Both the position numbers and the translations under genes were made by a program. From NCBI RefSeq assembly GCF_009377235.1, contig NZ_VMNX01000004.1, forward strand, positions 58,584-122,583: a stretch of 64,000 nt of DNA. The letters run 5' to 3'. Source of the stretch: Streptomyces acidicola (GTDB taxonomy: Bacteria; Actinomycetota; Actinomycetes; Streptomycetales; Streptomycetaceae). Positions 50,534-59,694 of this stretch are shown piece after piece. Below the pieces are notes generated by a model that searched no databases, had not been told where the DNA came from, and was given only the letters and a program-made list of their open reading frames with translations. Positions within the stretch are counted from its first letter, which is position 1; each line of letters begins with the position of its first letter.

Positions 50534-50551
50534 TGAAAATGAATCCCATTA
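50534..50551 (-). promoter_or_regulatory. Zur-box-like element before rpmF
   Basis: Plus-strand TGAAAATGAATCCCATTA, reading on the minus strand as TAATGGGATTCATTTTCA, close to the actinobacterial Zur consensus with its ATTTTCA half-site. It sits in an AT-rich patch 37 bases upstream of rpmF in otherwise GC-rich DNA. Confidence 0.65.
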
Positions 50552-50719
50552 CTAACTGTGGGGAGTTTCGGGTGCCCCGACAGCGGTGCGTTCGGAGTCG
50601 ACGGTGGGGCTCACGTGGTGGTCGGGCAGTCGGTGAAGCCGCGCTCCCGTTCCAGAGGCGGAACTCCTGCTCGTACCAGGAGCCGTGACGGCGTACGCCC
50701 ACGGCTGCGGCGCGGACCA

Positions 50720-51096
50720 GTTCGGCGGTGTCCGTGGACTCGGGCACACACCGAAGTCACGGCCTGCACTTCCTCGCCCTGACGGACGGAAGGGGCCGGC
50801 TGATCTGGATATCCGCCGCCCGGCCCGGCCGCACCCACGACGTCACCGCCGCCCGCCACGACCACATCCTGGCCCACCTGCGCGCCGCCGGCCTCGGCCC
50901 CCTCGCGGACCTCGGCTTCCGCGGCCTGGACAACGACGTACGTAACCCCGTGATCGTCACCGGATTCACAGCCACCCGCGCCCACAAACTCACACCCGGC
51001 CAGAAAGACACCAACCGCGTACTCGCCACCGAACGCGCGCGAGTCGAACGCGGCTTCGCCCACCTCAAGAACCGCGAGGGGCGGCGGCCGTGGTGA
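50720..51096 (+). mobile_element. IS5-family transposase fragment (different element)
   Basis: SGTHRSHGLHFLALTDGRGR, ISAARPGRTHDVTAARHD, and LADLGFRGLDND then RARVERGFAHLKN are successive DDE_Tnp_4 blocks with the second Asp and the Glu. Both ends are missing: it lacks the HTH region and stops right after HLKN, where the normal WRIL... continues. It differs from the 44.3 kb element. Located just downstream of the PixA-type gene. Confidence 0.75.
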
Positions 51097-51120
51097 CCGC
51101 CGCCCGTCACGGCCGGACCG

Positions 51121-51630
51121 TCAGGAGTCCTCGATGGTGATGAAGGGGTCCCACTGGAAGTACCCCTTCAACTGCCGATGCCGGTCCAGGATCTGGAAGT
51201 AGAAGTGGTACACGACGCTGCCGGCACTTTTCACCGTTGTGCGCCAGTAGTGGTCCTCGTACTTCTGCGTCACGAAGTCCGGACTGCCCTCGCTTCCCTC
51301 CTTCGGTAGCGGATAGACGCCGTCGACCACCTCGATCTCCGGCGTCCTGATCAGCGTGTGGTCGCGGTCGCTGCTCACGTACCGGTACAGCAGCGCCTTG
51401 TAGTCGCTGCCCAGCGACAGCGTCGTCTCCCGCCACCGGATGGTGTCCCCGGGCTCGGCCCGCAGGTTCAGCTCCGCGCCCGATGTACCGATGATGTGGT
51501 CGTGCCGCGTCGTCATGTAGATGAGGCTCTGGTCGACGTAGGTCGGCGCGTCCGGGTTCCTCGACGCGTTGGGATTCTGCTCGACGATCGTGGCCGCGTC
51601 GAACGCGATCATTACGTTCAGATCTGCCAT
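51121..51630 (-). CDS. AidA/PixA family inclusion-body-type protein
   Basis: 169 residues. MADLNVMIAFDAATIVEQNPNASRNP, the SLIYMTT...IGTSGAELNLRAEPGDTIRW core and the terminal GYFQWDPFITIED match the PixA/AidA family, beta-sandwich proteins known from Xenorhabdus inclusion bodies and quorum-regulated Burkholderia AidA. Function in the family is poorly understood. It follows the decarboxylase after 31 bases on the same strand, so it is probably the last gene of the oxidase-decarboxylase operon. No signal peptide. Confidence 0.88.
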   Translation of the reverse strand: MADLNVMIAFDAATIVEQNPNASRNPDAPTYVDQSLIYMTTRHDHIIGTSGAELNLRAEPGDTIRWRETTLSLGSDYKALLYRYVSSDRDHTLIRTPEIEVVDGVYPLPKEGSEGSPDFVTQKYEDHYWRTTVKSAGSVVYHFYFQILDRHRQLKGYFQWDPFITIEDS

Positions 51631-51661
51631 TTCTTTCCCCCTTCGATCACGAGAGCTTCGG

Positions 51662-53491
51662 TTACGAGGCCCTCGGCACCTTGTATGTCATCGCGCGCGG
51701 GTAGTCGTGTCGGTTCAGGCGGACGCGGACCAGGAGTGGTCCGGCGTTGAGCGGGTCGTGCGGGTTGGTAAGGCGTGACAGCAGGCCGTCCAGCTCCGAG
51801 GGGTGCGCGATGCTCACCCCGTTCGCCGGGGTGTCCTCGTCGGCGAAGACCTCCGCGAGGCGGTCGTACTGCCAGGGGTGGAGGACGTTGTAGAAGTCCG
51901 GGTCGGCGGAGTTCTGCCCTGCGTAGTAGGCCGGGTGCACCAGCATCTGCTCGATGCCGTAGAGGTGCCCGTTGTCCATGACGAACACCACCGAGCGCAG
52001 CCCGAGTCGGGTGTGGGTGGAGATCTCCTGGCAGGTCTCCTGGAAGGCGCCGTCGCCGACGAACACCATCGGGCGGGCGTCCTCGCGTTCGGGGGCGAGT
52101 GCGGCGCCGGTGGCCGCGCCGACCGACCAGCCGATGGACAGCCAGCTGATCTGGGACAGGAAGCCGCCCGCGGACAGGGACAGGTTCATCGAGCCGATGA
52201 GGGAGAACGCGGCGTCGGAGACGACCGTCCAGTTCTCCTCGGTCTCCTGGCCCAGGAAGTGGTTGAGTCGGTCGAACACGCTGTCGTACGTGAGCCGTTC
52301 GGCGTGCCCGGACCGCGCGCCGCCGACACTCAGCGAGGCGCGGTATTGCGCGAGGCCGGCGGGGCGGTCGGCCGGCGCTCCCCGGTGGCTGTAGGACTCG
52401 GCGTAGTAGTCGGCGGACAGGCCCCCGGAGCCGTAGGCCTTCACCAGTGCGTCCTGGAGTGCGGGCAGCAGGTGGGCGAGCTGGACGTCGGGGAAGTAGG
52501 AGGTGCCGACGCTGACGCCGCCGTGCGCCGCCATCACCCAGTCCGTGCCGACGCTCTGCTCGCCGCCGAGGTTCTTCGACGTGGACCAGGCCCCGAGCCC
52601 GATCCGGCAGGTGGCCCACTCCTTGAAGACGTCGTACACGTCCGGGTGACTGGCCTTGCCGTTGTAGACGCCGTGGAACTGTGGCAGGTCCTCGTCCACA
52701 ACGGCCTTGGCGCCGACGGTCGTGCAGAACGGCACGCCGGTGGCCTCCACCAGATCGGTGAGCTCCTCGCCGAGCCGGTACCGGTCGACCTCCTCGCCGG
52801 CCCACACGATCGGGCGGGGCATGCCGTACGGGCCGGGGTGCTCCTCGATCAGGGCGAGGATCGCGTGCACGGCGTCTTCCAGCATGGCCTGGTTGCGCGC
52901 GCTGAACGGCCGTTCGCGGCGGACGATCGGCTCCGTCGGCTCGGGGCAGGGCTCGTCCCACAGGTCTTCCATGACCTCCAGGTAGACCGGCCTGCGCTCG
53001 GAGATGCACGCGGTGAGCGCGGCGTCGATCTGGGCAGGCGCCAGGCCCGGGTGGGAGATGACCTGTGCGTCCACGGTGACCTGTCGGTAGACGTCCAGGT
53101 TGCTCTCCGCGCGGGGGCTCATGTGTGAGGTGAGCAGGCCGACGGCGCGGAAGTTCTGCCACTGTTCGTACGGCGGGCAGGCGTTGACGGCGATGAGCGG
53201 GACCTGCTCGACGTACGCGCCGCCGCAGGAGTTGAGCAGATTGAACGCGCCGACGCTGTACGTCACCGCCGCCGCGCCCACGCCGTGGATGCGGGCGTAG
53301 GCGTCGGCGGCCTGGCCCGCGCCGCCCTCGGTCGGAGTACCGACCCACTCGATGTCACCTTCGGCCCGAAGGGTGGTCAGGAATGGGCCGAGGTGGTTGC
53401 CGGGGACGCCGAACAGATGGGTGATGCCCAACTCGGCCAGTCGCAGGGCGAGATAGCGGGCGACGGTGCAGGTGGGGGTGATCGTGCTCAC
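51662..53491 (-). CDS. Thiamine-diphosphate-dependent 2-keto-acid decarboxylase (PDC/IPDC-like)
   Basis: 609 residues from the GTG at 53491, whose GTGA overlaps the oxidase stop by 4 bases; GGGAG is five bases upstream. N-terminal [31 protein letters not shown] is typical of pyruvate/indolepyruvate decarboxylases. The cofactor-activating Glu is in [17 protein letters not shown] (residue 55). The C-terminal TPP/Mg motif is [12 protein letters not shown]...DNGHLYGIE. The HH pair of classical decarboxylases is replaced by SHM in LLTSHMSP, so specificity or chemistry may differ. Coupled to an amine/amino-acid oxidase, it plausibly decarboxylates the keto acid that enzyme makes. Confidence 0.87.
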   Translation of the reverse strand: MSTITPTCTVARYLALRLAELGITHLFGVPGNHLGPFLTTLRAEGDIEWVGTPTEGGAGQAADAYARIHGVGAAAVTYSVGAFNLLNSCGGAYVEQVPLIAVNACPPYEQWQNFRAVGLLTSHMSPRAESNLDVYRQVTVDAQVISHPGLAPAQIDAALTACISERRPVYLEVMEDLWDEPCPEPTEPIVRRERPFSARNQAMLEDAVHAILALIEEHPGPYGMPRPIVWAGEEVDRYRLGEELTDLVEATGVPFCTTVGAKAVVDEDLPQFHGVYNGKASHPDVYDVFKEWATCRIGLGAWSTSKNLGGEQSVGTDWVMAAHGGVSVGTSYFPDVQLAHLLPALQDALVKAYGSGGLSADYYAESYSHRGAPADRPAGLAQYRASLSVGGARSGHAERLTYDSVFDRLNHFLGQETEENWTVVSDAAFSLIGSMNLSLSAGGFLSQISWLSIGWSVGAATGAALAPEREDARPMVFVGDGAFQETCQEISTHTRLGLRSVVFVMDNGHLYGIEQMLVHPAYYAGQNSADPDFYNVLHPWQYDRLAEVFADEDTPANGVSIAHPSELDGLLSRLTNPHDPLNAGPLLVRVRLNRHDYPRAMTYKVPRAS

Positions 53492-55566
53492 GAGGACTCC
53501 CACTTCCGGTCCGCGCCCGAGGCGTCCTGGTCCGGGCCCGGGCCTTCCCTGTCGGTGACCGGCGGGGCCTGGTGGACGGCGAGGGCGGCGCGGACGGCGC
53601 TCTCCAAGGCGCCCTCGATCCAGGCGTGCTTGAGGGAGGTGTGCTCGCCGGCGAAGTGCACCGGGCCCTCCGGCCGGGAGACGTCCAGGTGGAAGCTGGT
53701 CATCTGGTGCGCGGTGTAGATGGCGGCTTCGCCGAAGGCGTACGGGTCGCGGGTCCAGCTCTGGGTGGCGCCCCGGCCGGTGAAGAACACCTCGATGCGT
53801 CGGCCGTGCAGGGCCTGGAGGTTGCGCAGGGCGTAGACGTAGCGCTCCGTCTTCGGCATGGAGTCCCAGCGCGCGGCGTCGTCGGACCAGGAATACGAGG
53901 CGAGGACGACGCCGCCGCCCGTGCTGTCCTCGATCGGGTGCGAGGGGTAGTACATGAACCGGTTGGGGTTGTCGGTGGCGGAGCCCCCACCGAAGCAGTG
54001 GGTGGCGGGCCGGAGGGCTGGTCCGCGCAGCGGCAGGCTGTTGTCGATCTGCCGCATCTCCTCGGTGACACCACTGTCCTTGACCGCGGCGCCGAGCAGC
54101 CCGGCCTCCGGCTGGGGCAGCGAGGGCACCGACACGGACTCGGTGTCCGCTTCGTGCCCCCGCCGGTAGTACTCGTACAGGCCTGGCGCGATGCCCTCCA
54201 GCGCGTCGCGCCAGTCGTCCTCGGTGAACTCCCACCAGCGGTGACTGAATTCGAGTAACACCTTGGTGGCCTGGTCGTAATGGGTCTCTATGACGGCGCG
54301 GCGCTTCTTGTACGACATCGAGGGAACGATCTCCACGAAGCGCAGGGCGGAGAACGGGATGGTGACGATCGCCAGGTCCGCCGTCCACAGACGTGGCAGC
54401 TCCTTCGGATCGTCCTCGTCGACAGTCTGTACGGCCACGCCCCACCCGTCGGGTCCGACCGCCCCGGTGCCCTCGGGGTCGGTGTCGCGGCTGGGGTCGT
54501 GGTACTCGAGGCGGATCATGCGCCGGCCGAGCTGCACCTCGTCGCGCAACCCCTGATACAGGGCGTGCGGCAGGCGCCAACTGCCGCCGGGTATCTCCCA
54601 GTAGCGCACGGCGGGGTTGATGTCGCTGCGGCTCAGGAAGCTGTGGAAGAAGGAGAGGTGGAGCCGCGAGGACATGTTCTCCAGGGTGCCGACCGCCTCG
54701 ATCGCCTCGTCGCTGAGCCCGGCGTGGTCCCGCAGGAAGGCGCCCATCGAGTAGCCGTCGAAATCGCGGATCACCCGCGCCCAGCCCTCGACCCACTCGT
54801 CGAAGGGCTTGTTGACGCGCTTGCCGTCGACGACGTCGGAGTAGTAGTCGCGCAGGCTCTCCAGCGCCTCGTCCACCATTTTCACGGCGGGGGCGCGAAC
54901 CTCGTCGTCGGTGAGGTGGAAGCCCTCGTTGATCCGCTCGGGACCGGTGGCGTACTCGGCGCGCCGCACTTGGACGCGGTTGGAGCGGATCCAGGAGTTG
55001 CCGCGCTTGTCGGGCTCGCGGAAGTCCGGGCTGTCGTCGCCGTACGTCCACGTCCGGCCGGTGAAGGAGGTGTACGTCACCGGAGGGACGGGCACGTCGG
55101 GACCGCTGCCGGTGCGGGGGTCGATGTCCACGTTGTAGAACTGGCGCCGGCCGAGCCCCAGTTTGTCGACCAGGGCGAGGACGAGCGGGTGGAAGTCGGG
55201 CAGCCGCATGGCCCCGGCCTCGGCGTACTGGGCCGGGTCGGCGAAGGGCTGGTGGTGCTTGGTGGTGCGGAACGTCTTGATGCGTCCGCCGACGCGGTTG
55301 GCGTTCGCCTCGAGGATGGTGACGTCGTGCCCGGCGTCCTTGAGCAGCCGGCCCGCGACGAGGCCGGTGATGCCGGCGCCGATGACGAGGATCTTCTTGC
55401 GCGGGTGTCGGGTGGGCCCGAGATGGCCCGTGTCTATCAGGGTGTGCAGATATTCGAGCTTGAGGTCCTTGCCGTCCGGTCCGACGAGGAGAAGTTCACG
55501 GGCGAGCCTGAGACAGGTCTGCCAGCGGGCACGGGTGGCGGAGTTGTCCCGTGGAATGTCGGTCAT
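53488..55566 (-). CDS. Flavin-dependent amine/L-amino-acid oxidase
   Basis: 692 residues from the ATG at 55566; the frame opens at 55620, but that segment is not conserved-looking. FAD motif [17 protein letters not shown] at 58-74 with ILEAN; the C-terminal FAD/substrate block is [27 protein letters not shown]. Its length and layout resemble L-amino-acid oxidases and tryptophan monooxygenase-like enzymes, including the ~700-residue streptomycete L-glutamate oxidase. No signal peptide. GTGA overlap with the decarboxylase gene means paired synthesis. Predicted product is a 2-keto acid or an aldehyde; the substrate is unknown. Confidence 0.88.
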   Translation of the reverse strand: MTDIPRDNSATRARWQTCLRLARELLLVGPDGKDLKLEYLHTLIDTGHLGPTRHPRKKILVIGAGITGLVAGRLLKDAGHDVTILEANANRVGGRIKTFRTTKHHQPFADPAQYAEAGAMRLPDFHPLVLALVDKLGLGRRQFYNVDIDPRTGSGPDVPVPPVTYTSFTGRTWTYGDDSPDFREPDKRGNSWIRSNRVQVRRAEYATGPERINEGFHLTDDEVRAPAVKMVDEALESLRDYYSDVVDGKRVNKPFDEWVEGWARVIRDFDGYSMGAFLRDHAGLSDEAIEAVGTLENMSSRLHLSFFHSFLSRSDINPAVRYWEIPGGSWRLPHALYQGLRDEVQLGRRMIRLEYHDPSRDTDPEGTGAVGPDGWGVAVQTVDEDDPKELPRLWTADLAIVTIPFSALRFVEIVPSMSYKKRRAVIETHYDQATKVLLEFSHRWWEFTEDDWRDALEGIAPGLYEYYRRGHEADTESVSVPSLPQPEAGLLGAAVKDSGVTEEMRQIDNSLPLRGPALRPATHCFGGGSATDNPNRFMYYPSHPIEDSTGGGVVLASYSWSDDAARWDSMPKTERYVYALRNLQALHGRRIEVFFTGRGATQSWTRDPYAFGEAAIYTAHQMTSFHLDVSRPEGPVHFAGEHTSLKHAWIEGALESAVRAALAVHQAPPVTDREGPGPDQDASGADRKWESS

Positions 55567-56261
55567 AGCCTGCGATCGTAGATATGCCGAAACGGTTTTG
55601 CGGCACACCCTGGGAAGCAAAGTCCAAAAAGCGCCGAGAGGGCTGGGTGACGCAATTTCAACTTGCTCGAATTTTCGAACGAAAGGCGGAAGATCCCTGA
55701 GGGGCAGAAGGGGGAGGCGGGTGCAATTGAAAAAGAATCCACTCGTGGAATGTGGAATTCCTGGGGTGAGGATGTGTCGACATCACCGACCGGCCCGGCA
55801 GAATACCGTCAGCCGTCCCCCACAACTGACCGGCTGGCCCAGGGTGTTGTCATATGCATCCGGCCAACGTGCGCCTGACCGGCGCCGGGTGACCGTGGGG
55901 GAGGGAGGCGCGCCTGCACGGAGATGCGCCGGTACCAGCGCACCGAGTCCTTTGGCGGTGGCCGCCGCTGGATCCGAACGGTGAACCCAGCAGCTCGATG
56001 AAGCAGATCCCGCAGCGGACCCGCGTTGAGGTAAGGCCGCCCCAGCCCGTGGCCCTATGAGTCGGCTTCCTGGCGCACGTCCAGGAAACAGCGCAGCCGG
56101 ATGCCGGGCTGTCCCGGATTCCGGGTCGTACGGTCCGCCGTCGCGTCGCTCATCGCGCGGCGCGCAACTCCTGGACGGCGAAGGCGGTGTGGTCGTCGCA
56201 CGCCGCATGCTCCGGACCCACTTACCGGCTCAGGCGAGACCCGGTCACGATCGGGGACCGG
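55567..56261. other. Intergenic region upstream of the oxidase operon
   Basis: 695 bases between the oxidase operon start and the gap stop, both leftward. The stretch 55600-55760 is notably AT-richer (for example AAATTTTCG-like runs and GAAAAAGAATCC), a likely promoter zone for the oxidase operon. No gene recognised on either strand. Confidence 0.4.
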
Positions 56262-57260
56262 TCAGCGTGCGGCGAGGAGTTCCAGCGTGTCGATCACGCG
56301 GTTGGAGAAGCCCCACTCGTTGTCGTACCAGGCGACCACCTTGACGTGGCGGCCGTCGACGCGGGTGAGGGCCGCGTCGAAGATCGACGAGGCGGGGTTG
56401 CCGACGATGTCGGACGACACGAGCGGTTCGTCGGAGTACTCGAGGATGCCGGCGAGCGGGCCCTGCGCGGCGGCGCGGTACGCGGCCAGCACGTCGTCGC
56501 GGGTCACGTCGCGGGCGACGGTGGTGTTGAGCTCGACGATCGAGCCGACCGGCACCGGGACGCGGATCGAGTCGCCCGACAGCTTGCCGTCGAGATTGGG
56601 CAGCACGAGGCCGATCGCCTTGGCGGCGCCCGTAGTGGTCGGCACGATGTTGACGGCGGCGGCGCGGGCGCGGCGGGCGTCGCGGTGCGGACCGTCCTGC
56701 AGGTTCTGCTCCTGCGTATAGGCGTGCACGGTGGTCATGAAACCGTGCTCGATGCCCGCGAGTTCGTCGAGCACCGCGGCCAGCGGCGCCAGCGCGTTGG
56801 TCGTGCACGAGGCGTTCGAGACGATCGTGTGCACGACCGGGTCGTACGCCGCTGTGTTGACCCCGTACGCGAGCGTGACGTCGGCGCCGTCCGACGGTGC
56901 ACTGACGAGGACCTTCTTCGCTCCCGCGTCCAGGTGGGCGCCGGCGGCCTTGGCCGACGTGAAGCGGCCTGTCGCCTCCAGCACGATGTCGACGCCGAGC
57001 TCGGCCCACGGCAGCCGCGCCGGCTCCCGCTCGGCGAGCACCGTGATGTGTCGGCCGTCGACGACAAGGGCGTCCCCCTCGACGGTCACGGGACGGCCGA
57101 GCCGTCCGGCTGTGCTGTCGTAGGAGAGGAGCCGGGCGAGGGTGACGGGCTCGGTGAGGTCGTTGACGGCGACGACCTCGAAGTCGCTGCCGCGTTCCAG
57201 TAGCGCGCGCAGCACGTTGCGTCCGATACGGCCGAATCCGTTGATGGCGATGCGAGTCAT
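56262..57260 (-). CDS. gap: Glyceraldehyde-3-phosphate dehydrogenase
   Basis: 332 residues. NAD motif INGFGRIGRNVLRAL at 6-20, catalytic Cys152 in SNASCTTN (148-155), and the C-terminal WYDNEWGFSNR. Glycolytic enzyme oxidising glyceraldehyde 3-phosphate. It stands alone without pgk or tpi, so it is probably an additional gap copy. It lies just downstream of a GlxA-type regulator on the same strand, with a heptamer repeat between them. Confidence 0.97.
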   Translation of the reverse strand: MTRIAINGFGRIGRNVLRALLERGSDFEVVAVNDLTEPVTLARLLSYDSTAGRLGRPVTVEGDALVVDGRHITVLAEREPARLPWAELGVDIVLEATGRFTSAKAAGAHLDAGAKKVLVSAPSDGADVTLAYGVNTAAYDPVVHTIVSNASCTTNALAPLAAVLDELAGIEHGFMTTVHAYTQEQNLQDGPHRDARRARAAAVNIVPTTTGAAKAIGLVLPNLDGKLSGDSIRVPVPVGSIVELNTTVARDVTRDDVLAAYRAAAQGPLAGILEYSDEPLVSSDIVGNPASSIFDAALTRVDGRHVKVVAWYDNEWGFSNRVIDTLELLAAR

Positions 57261-57345
57261 GTGTGCTGTCCCTTCGGTTCGTCACCAGCCTCGCGTGCGG
57301 GATCCGACCATGGCCGTGGCGTCAGCGCCATGGTTCGAAAGGATC

Positions 57346-57408
57346 ACGCCGGACGCCGGACGCCGGACGCCGGACGCCGGACGCCGGACGCCGGACGCCG
57401 GACGCCTG
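57346..57408. repeat. Tandem heptamer ACGCCGG, eight perfect units plus one imperfect
   Basis: Eight exact copies of ACGCCGG (57346-57401) followed by ACGCCTG. It sits between the regulator stop (57417) and the gap start (57260). A 7-base unit is not a multiple of three and the stretch is non-coding, so copy number can vary without breaking a gene. Confidence 0.9.
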
Positions 57409-57416
57409 GCGGTCGA

Positions 57417-58373
57417 CTACTCGCCCCGGGTGAAGGTACGCCGGTACTCGCTGGGGGTGGTGCCGAGGATGCGCTGGAAGTGCATCCGCAGATTCGCGCC
57501 GGTGCCGAGACCGACGTCGTTCGCGATCTGCTCGACGCTGCGCTTCGAACGCTCCAGCAGTTCACGGGCCAGGTCGATGCGGGCGCGCATGACCCACTGC
57601 ATCGGCGTGTATCCGGTGTCCTCGACGAAGCGCCGCGAGAACGTGCGCGGCGAGACCGCCGCGTGCTGGGCGAGGGATTCGAGGCTGAGGTGTTCGTCGA
57701 GCCGGTGCAGGGCCCATTCGCGGGTGGCGGCGAACCGTTCACCGAGCGGCTCGGGCACACTGCGCGGCACGTACTGCGCCTGACCGCCGCTGCGGTAGGG
57801 GGCCGCGACCAGGCGTCGGGCCGCGTGGTTCGACGCGGCCACCCCGAGATCGCCGCGCAGGATGTGCAGGCACAGGTCGAGGCCCGAGGCGGCGCCGGCC
57901 GACGTCAGCACACTTCCCTCATCGACGAACAGGACGTTCTCGTCGACCCGGACGAGCGGATGCTTCTGTGCGAGTGCCCGCGTGTAGTGCCAGTGCGTCG
58001 TGGCGCGCTTGCCGTCGAGCAGGCCCGTGGCGGCGAGAGCGAAGGCGCCCGTCGAGATGGCGGCAAGCCGTGCACCTCGGTCGTGTGCGGCGATCAGTGC
58101 ATCGACGACGGCCTGTGGCGGGTCGTCGCGGTCCGGGAACCGATAGCCGGGAACGAAGACAATGTCGGCCCACTCAAGCGCGGCGAGACCGTGGGCGACG
58201 TGGTAGGCCAGGCCATCGCCGCCGGTTACGAGCCCGGGTGCCGCGCCGCACATCCGCACCTCGTACGGCATACTCGCCCGGGTCGTGAACACCTGCGCGG
58301 GGATGCCGACATCAAGCGGCTTTGCACCTTCGAGCACCAGGACGGCGACGCGACGCAGGCGGGAGGACGGCAC
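57417..58373 (-). CDS. GlxA family transcriptional regulator (DJ-1/PfpI + AraC HTH)
   Basis: 318 residues. The N-terminal DJ-1/PfpI-like domain (residues 8-180) has WADIVFVPGY and AISTGAFALAATGLLDGKRATTHW, where the nucleophile-elbow Cys is Thr, so it is a sensor rather than an enzyme. The AraC-type double HTH runs from about 215: LSLESLAQHAAVSPRTFSRRFVEDTG and QIANDVGLGTGANLRMHFQRILGTTPSEYRR. Preceding gap on the same strand, it could regulate it, with the heptamer repeat in the spacer. Confidence 0.94.
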   Translation of the reverse strand: MPSSRLRRVAVLVLEGAKPLDVGIPAQVFTTRASMPYEVRMCGAAPGLVTGGDGLAYHVAHGLAALEWADIVFVPGYRFPDRDDPPQAVVDALIAAHDRGARLAAISTGAFALAATGLLDGKRATTHWHYTRALAQKHPLVRVDENVLFVDEGSVLTSAGAASGLDLCLHILRGDLGVAASNHAARRLVAAPYRSGGQAQYVPRSVPEPLGERFAATREWALHRLDEHLSLESLAQHAAVSPRTFSRRFVEDTGYTPMQWVMRARIDLARELLERSKRSVEQIANDVGLGTGANLRMHFQRILGTTPSEYRRTFTRGE

Positions 58374-58654
58374 AGGAAACAGGGTACGAGGGCAAGGCCG
58401 GTCCGCTCGACCTCACTGACAGCGCTGGGCACCGTGGTGTTCCGAGGCATCGGTGTCCTGTTCCGGGTGACGAGCACCCGTCACCTTTTCCGCAGGACAA
58501 CTGCCCGAATGGCACTGTTGTTCGATTATGTGGAGGTGTGATAGGCCATCGTCTCCTGTGCCCACCCCGACGCCTGCCCTTGCGGCCTTCAGCTGAAGGT
58601 GGCACCGCGCCTTGCTCCGCCGGCCGCCAGGTCTGATGAGAGCCGGTAGCACAG

Positions 58655-59158
58655 GTGCGGCTTTGGTCCGGCGTGTCGGCGCTGGTGGACATAATTCGGC
58701 CTGTGGACTTGAGACCGGAGTTGCTGCCCCCGCCCGTCAGCCGGAAACGGGTGGATGAGTTGAGCTGCGAGATCGATCGGATTGCCGACCTGGTGACCGG
58801 CAGTTCCGAGCACGCAGACGAAGTGATTCGGGCCTTCAACGAAGTGACCGGCCACGATTACGTAGCCTTCGATTTCGCCCATTACGGCGGAAGCAGAAGT
58901 GTGGAGGACTTTGCCAGGGAGGCGGCCCGGCCGGCTCGCCCTCGGGTTGCGGACATCACGCGGGACGAGCTCGTCGAGATCGTGCGCAGAGTCATCGCCT
59001 CCTCTCCGGAGAGCGACTACTACCTGCTGCTCCTCGAAACGAATGTGCCGCATCCTGGGGTCAGTGGCCTGATCTTCTATCCCCCGGAAGGCCTCCAGGA
59101 TGCCTTTGCGGAGGAGATCATCGACGAAGCCCTGAGATACCGGCCGATCGCACTCTGA
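58655..59158 (+). CDS. Colicin/pyocin immunity-like protein
   Basis: 167 residues with a GTG start at 58655; a GTG at 58703 is also possible. The C-terminal 75 residues, ITRDELVEIVRRVIAS...LLLLETNVPHPGVSGLIFYPPEG and the following DAFAEEIIDEAL, resemble colicin E immunity proteins, whose helix III motif is HP-x-G-x-D-L-I-Y/F-Y-P...ED-x-P. The N-terminal half (VDELSCEIDRIADLVTGSSEHADEVI) is helical and unknown. Immunity proteins block cognate nuclease toxins, but no toxin gene is adjacent. Similarity is from motif memory, so moderate confidence. Confidence 0.65.
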   Translation: MRLWSGVSALVDIIRPVDLRPELLPPPVSRKRVDELSCEIDRIADLVTGSSEHADEVIRAFNEVTGHDYVAFDFAHYGGSRSVEDFAREAARPARPRVADITRDELVEIVRRVIASSPESDYYLLLLETNVPHPGVSGLIFYPPEGLQDAFAEEIIDEALRYRPIAL

Positions 59159-59246
59159 GCTGGGAGCGGGGTGACGAGGGCTGGCTGTGCGCCCCTATCC
59201 GTGAGACGCCGGACTAGGGATAGGCCGCCGCGCCTATTTCCCCAGG

Positions 59247-59560
59247 TCAGAGGAGGACGCCTGACCAAGGGACGTAAGGTCGGTCCTGACTGGACCGGAG
59301 GGGGCGCAGGGCTGCTGGGGCGTTGCGGGATCGCCTCAGGAGAAGTGTCAGCGCGATGACCAGGCCGAGAGCGGCACAGGTGCTGACCGTGGTGAACGCG
59401 GACTGCTGCCCGAGGATGAGAGCGGATGTCCGCGGATCTGCCCCGGTCGTTCCAGCGGCGGCGACGCTTGAACAGTTGGCGATACCGAGAGCGGTGCCGA
59501 CGGTGAAGTTGGTGTCGATGAGCCCTGCGGCTAGAGCCTGTCGCGAGAGTAGATCGTGAT
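59247..59560 (-). pseudogene. MFS transporter C-terminal remnant
   Basis: ALAAGLIDTNFTVGTALGIA then SSVAAAG... and LGLVIALTLLLRR are the last two helices of a DHA2-type MFS transporter. Upstream the frame becomes antisense to the DinB gene, so about 400 residues are missing. Stop at 59247. Confidence 0.65.
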
Positions 59561-59694
59561 TGGGGGCGTTCACTCCCTGCGGTGGGTAACGAGCTGACGA
59601 ACAGCTGGCACCGCCACGAGGCAAACACCGCCCGAGCAGCCGTGCCGCCGGATACTCGATTCCCAACGCATCGATGTTGTGCGAGGGTCGGCCA

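Noticed and set aside
53491..55051. Extension of the decarboxylase frame through the oxidase to 55051 (apparent 1129-residue fusion)
   Set aside because: The upstream part is an Arg-rich shadow of the oxidase; a GTG with GGGAG at 53491 starts the conserved decarboxylase sequence.
57346..57408. CRISPR-like array
   Set aside because: Seven-base units without spacers; a simple tandem repeat, with no cas genes.
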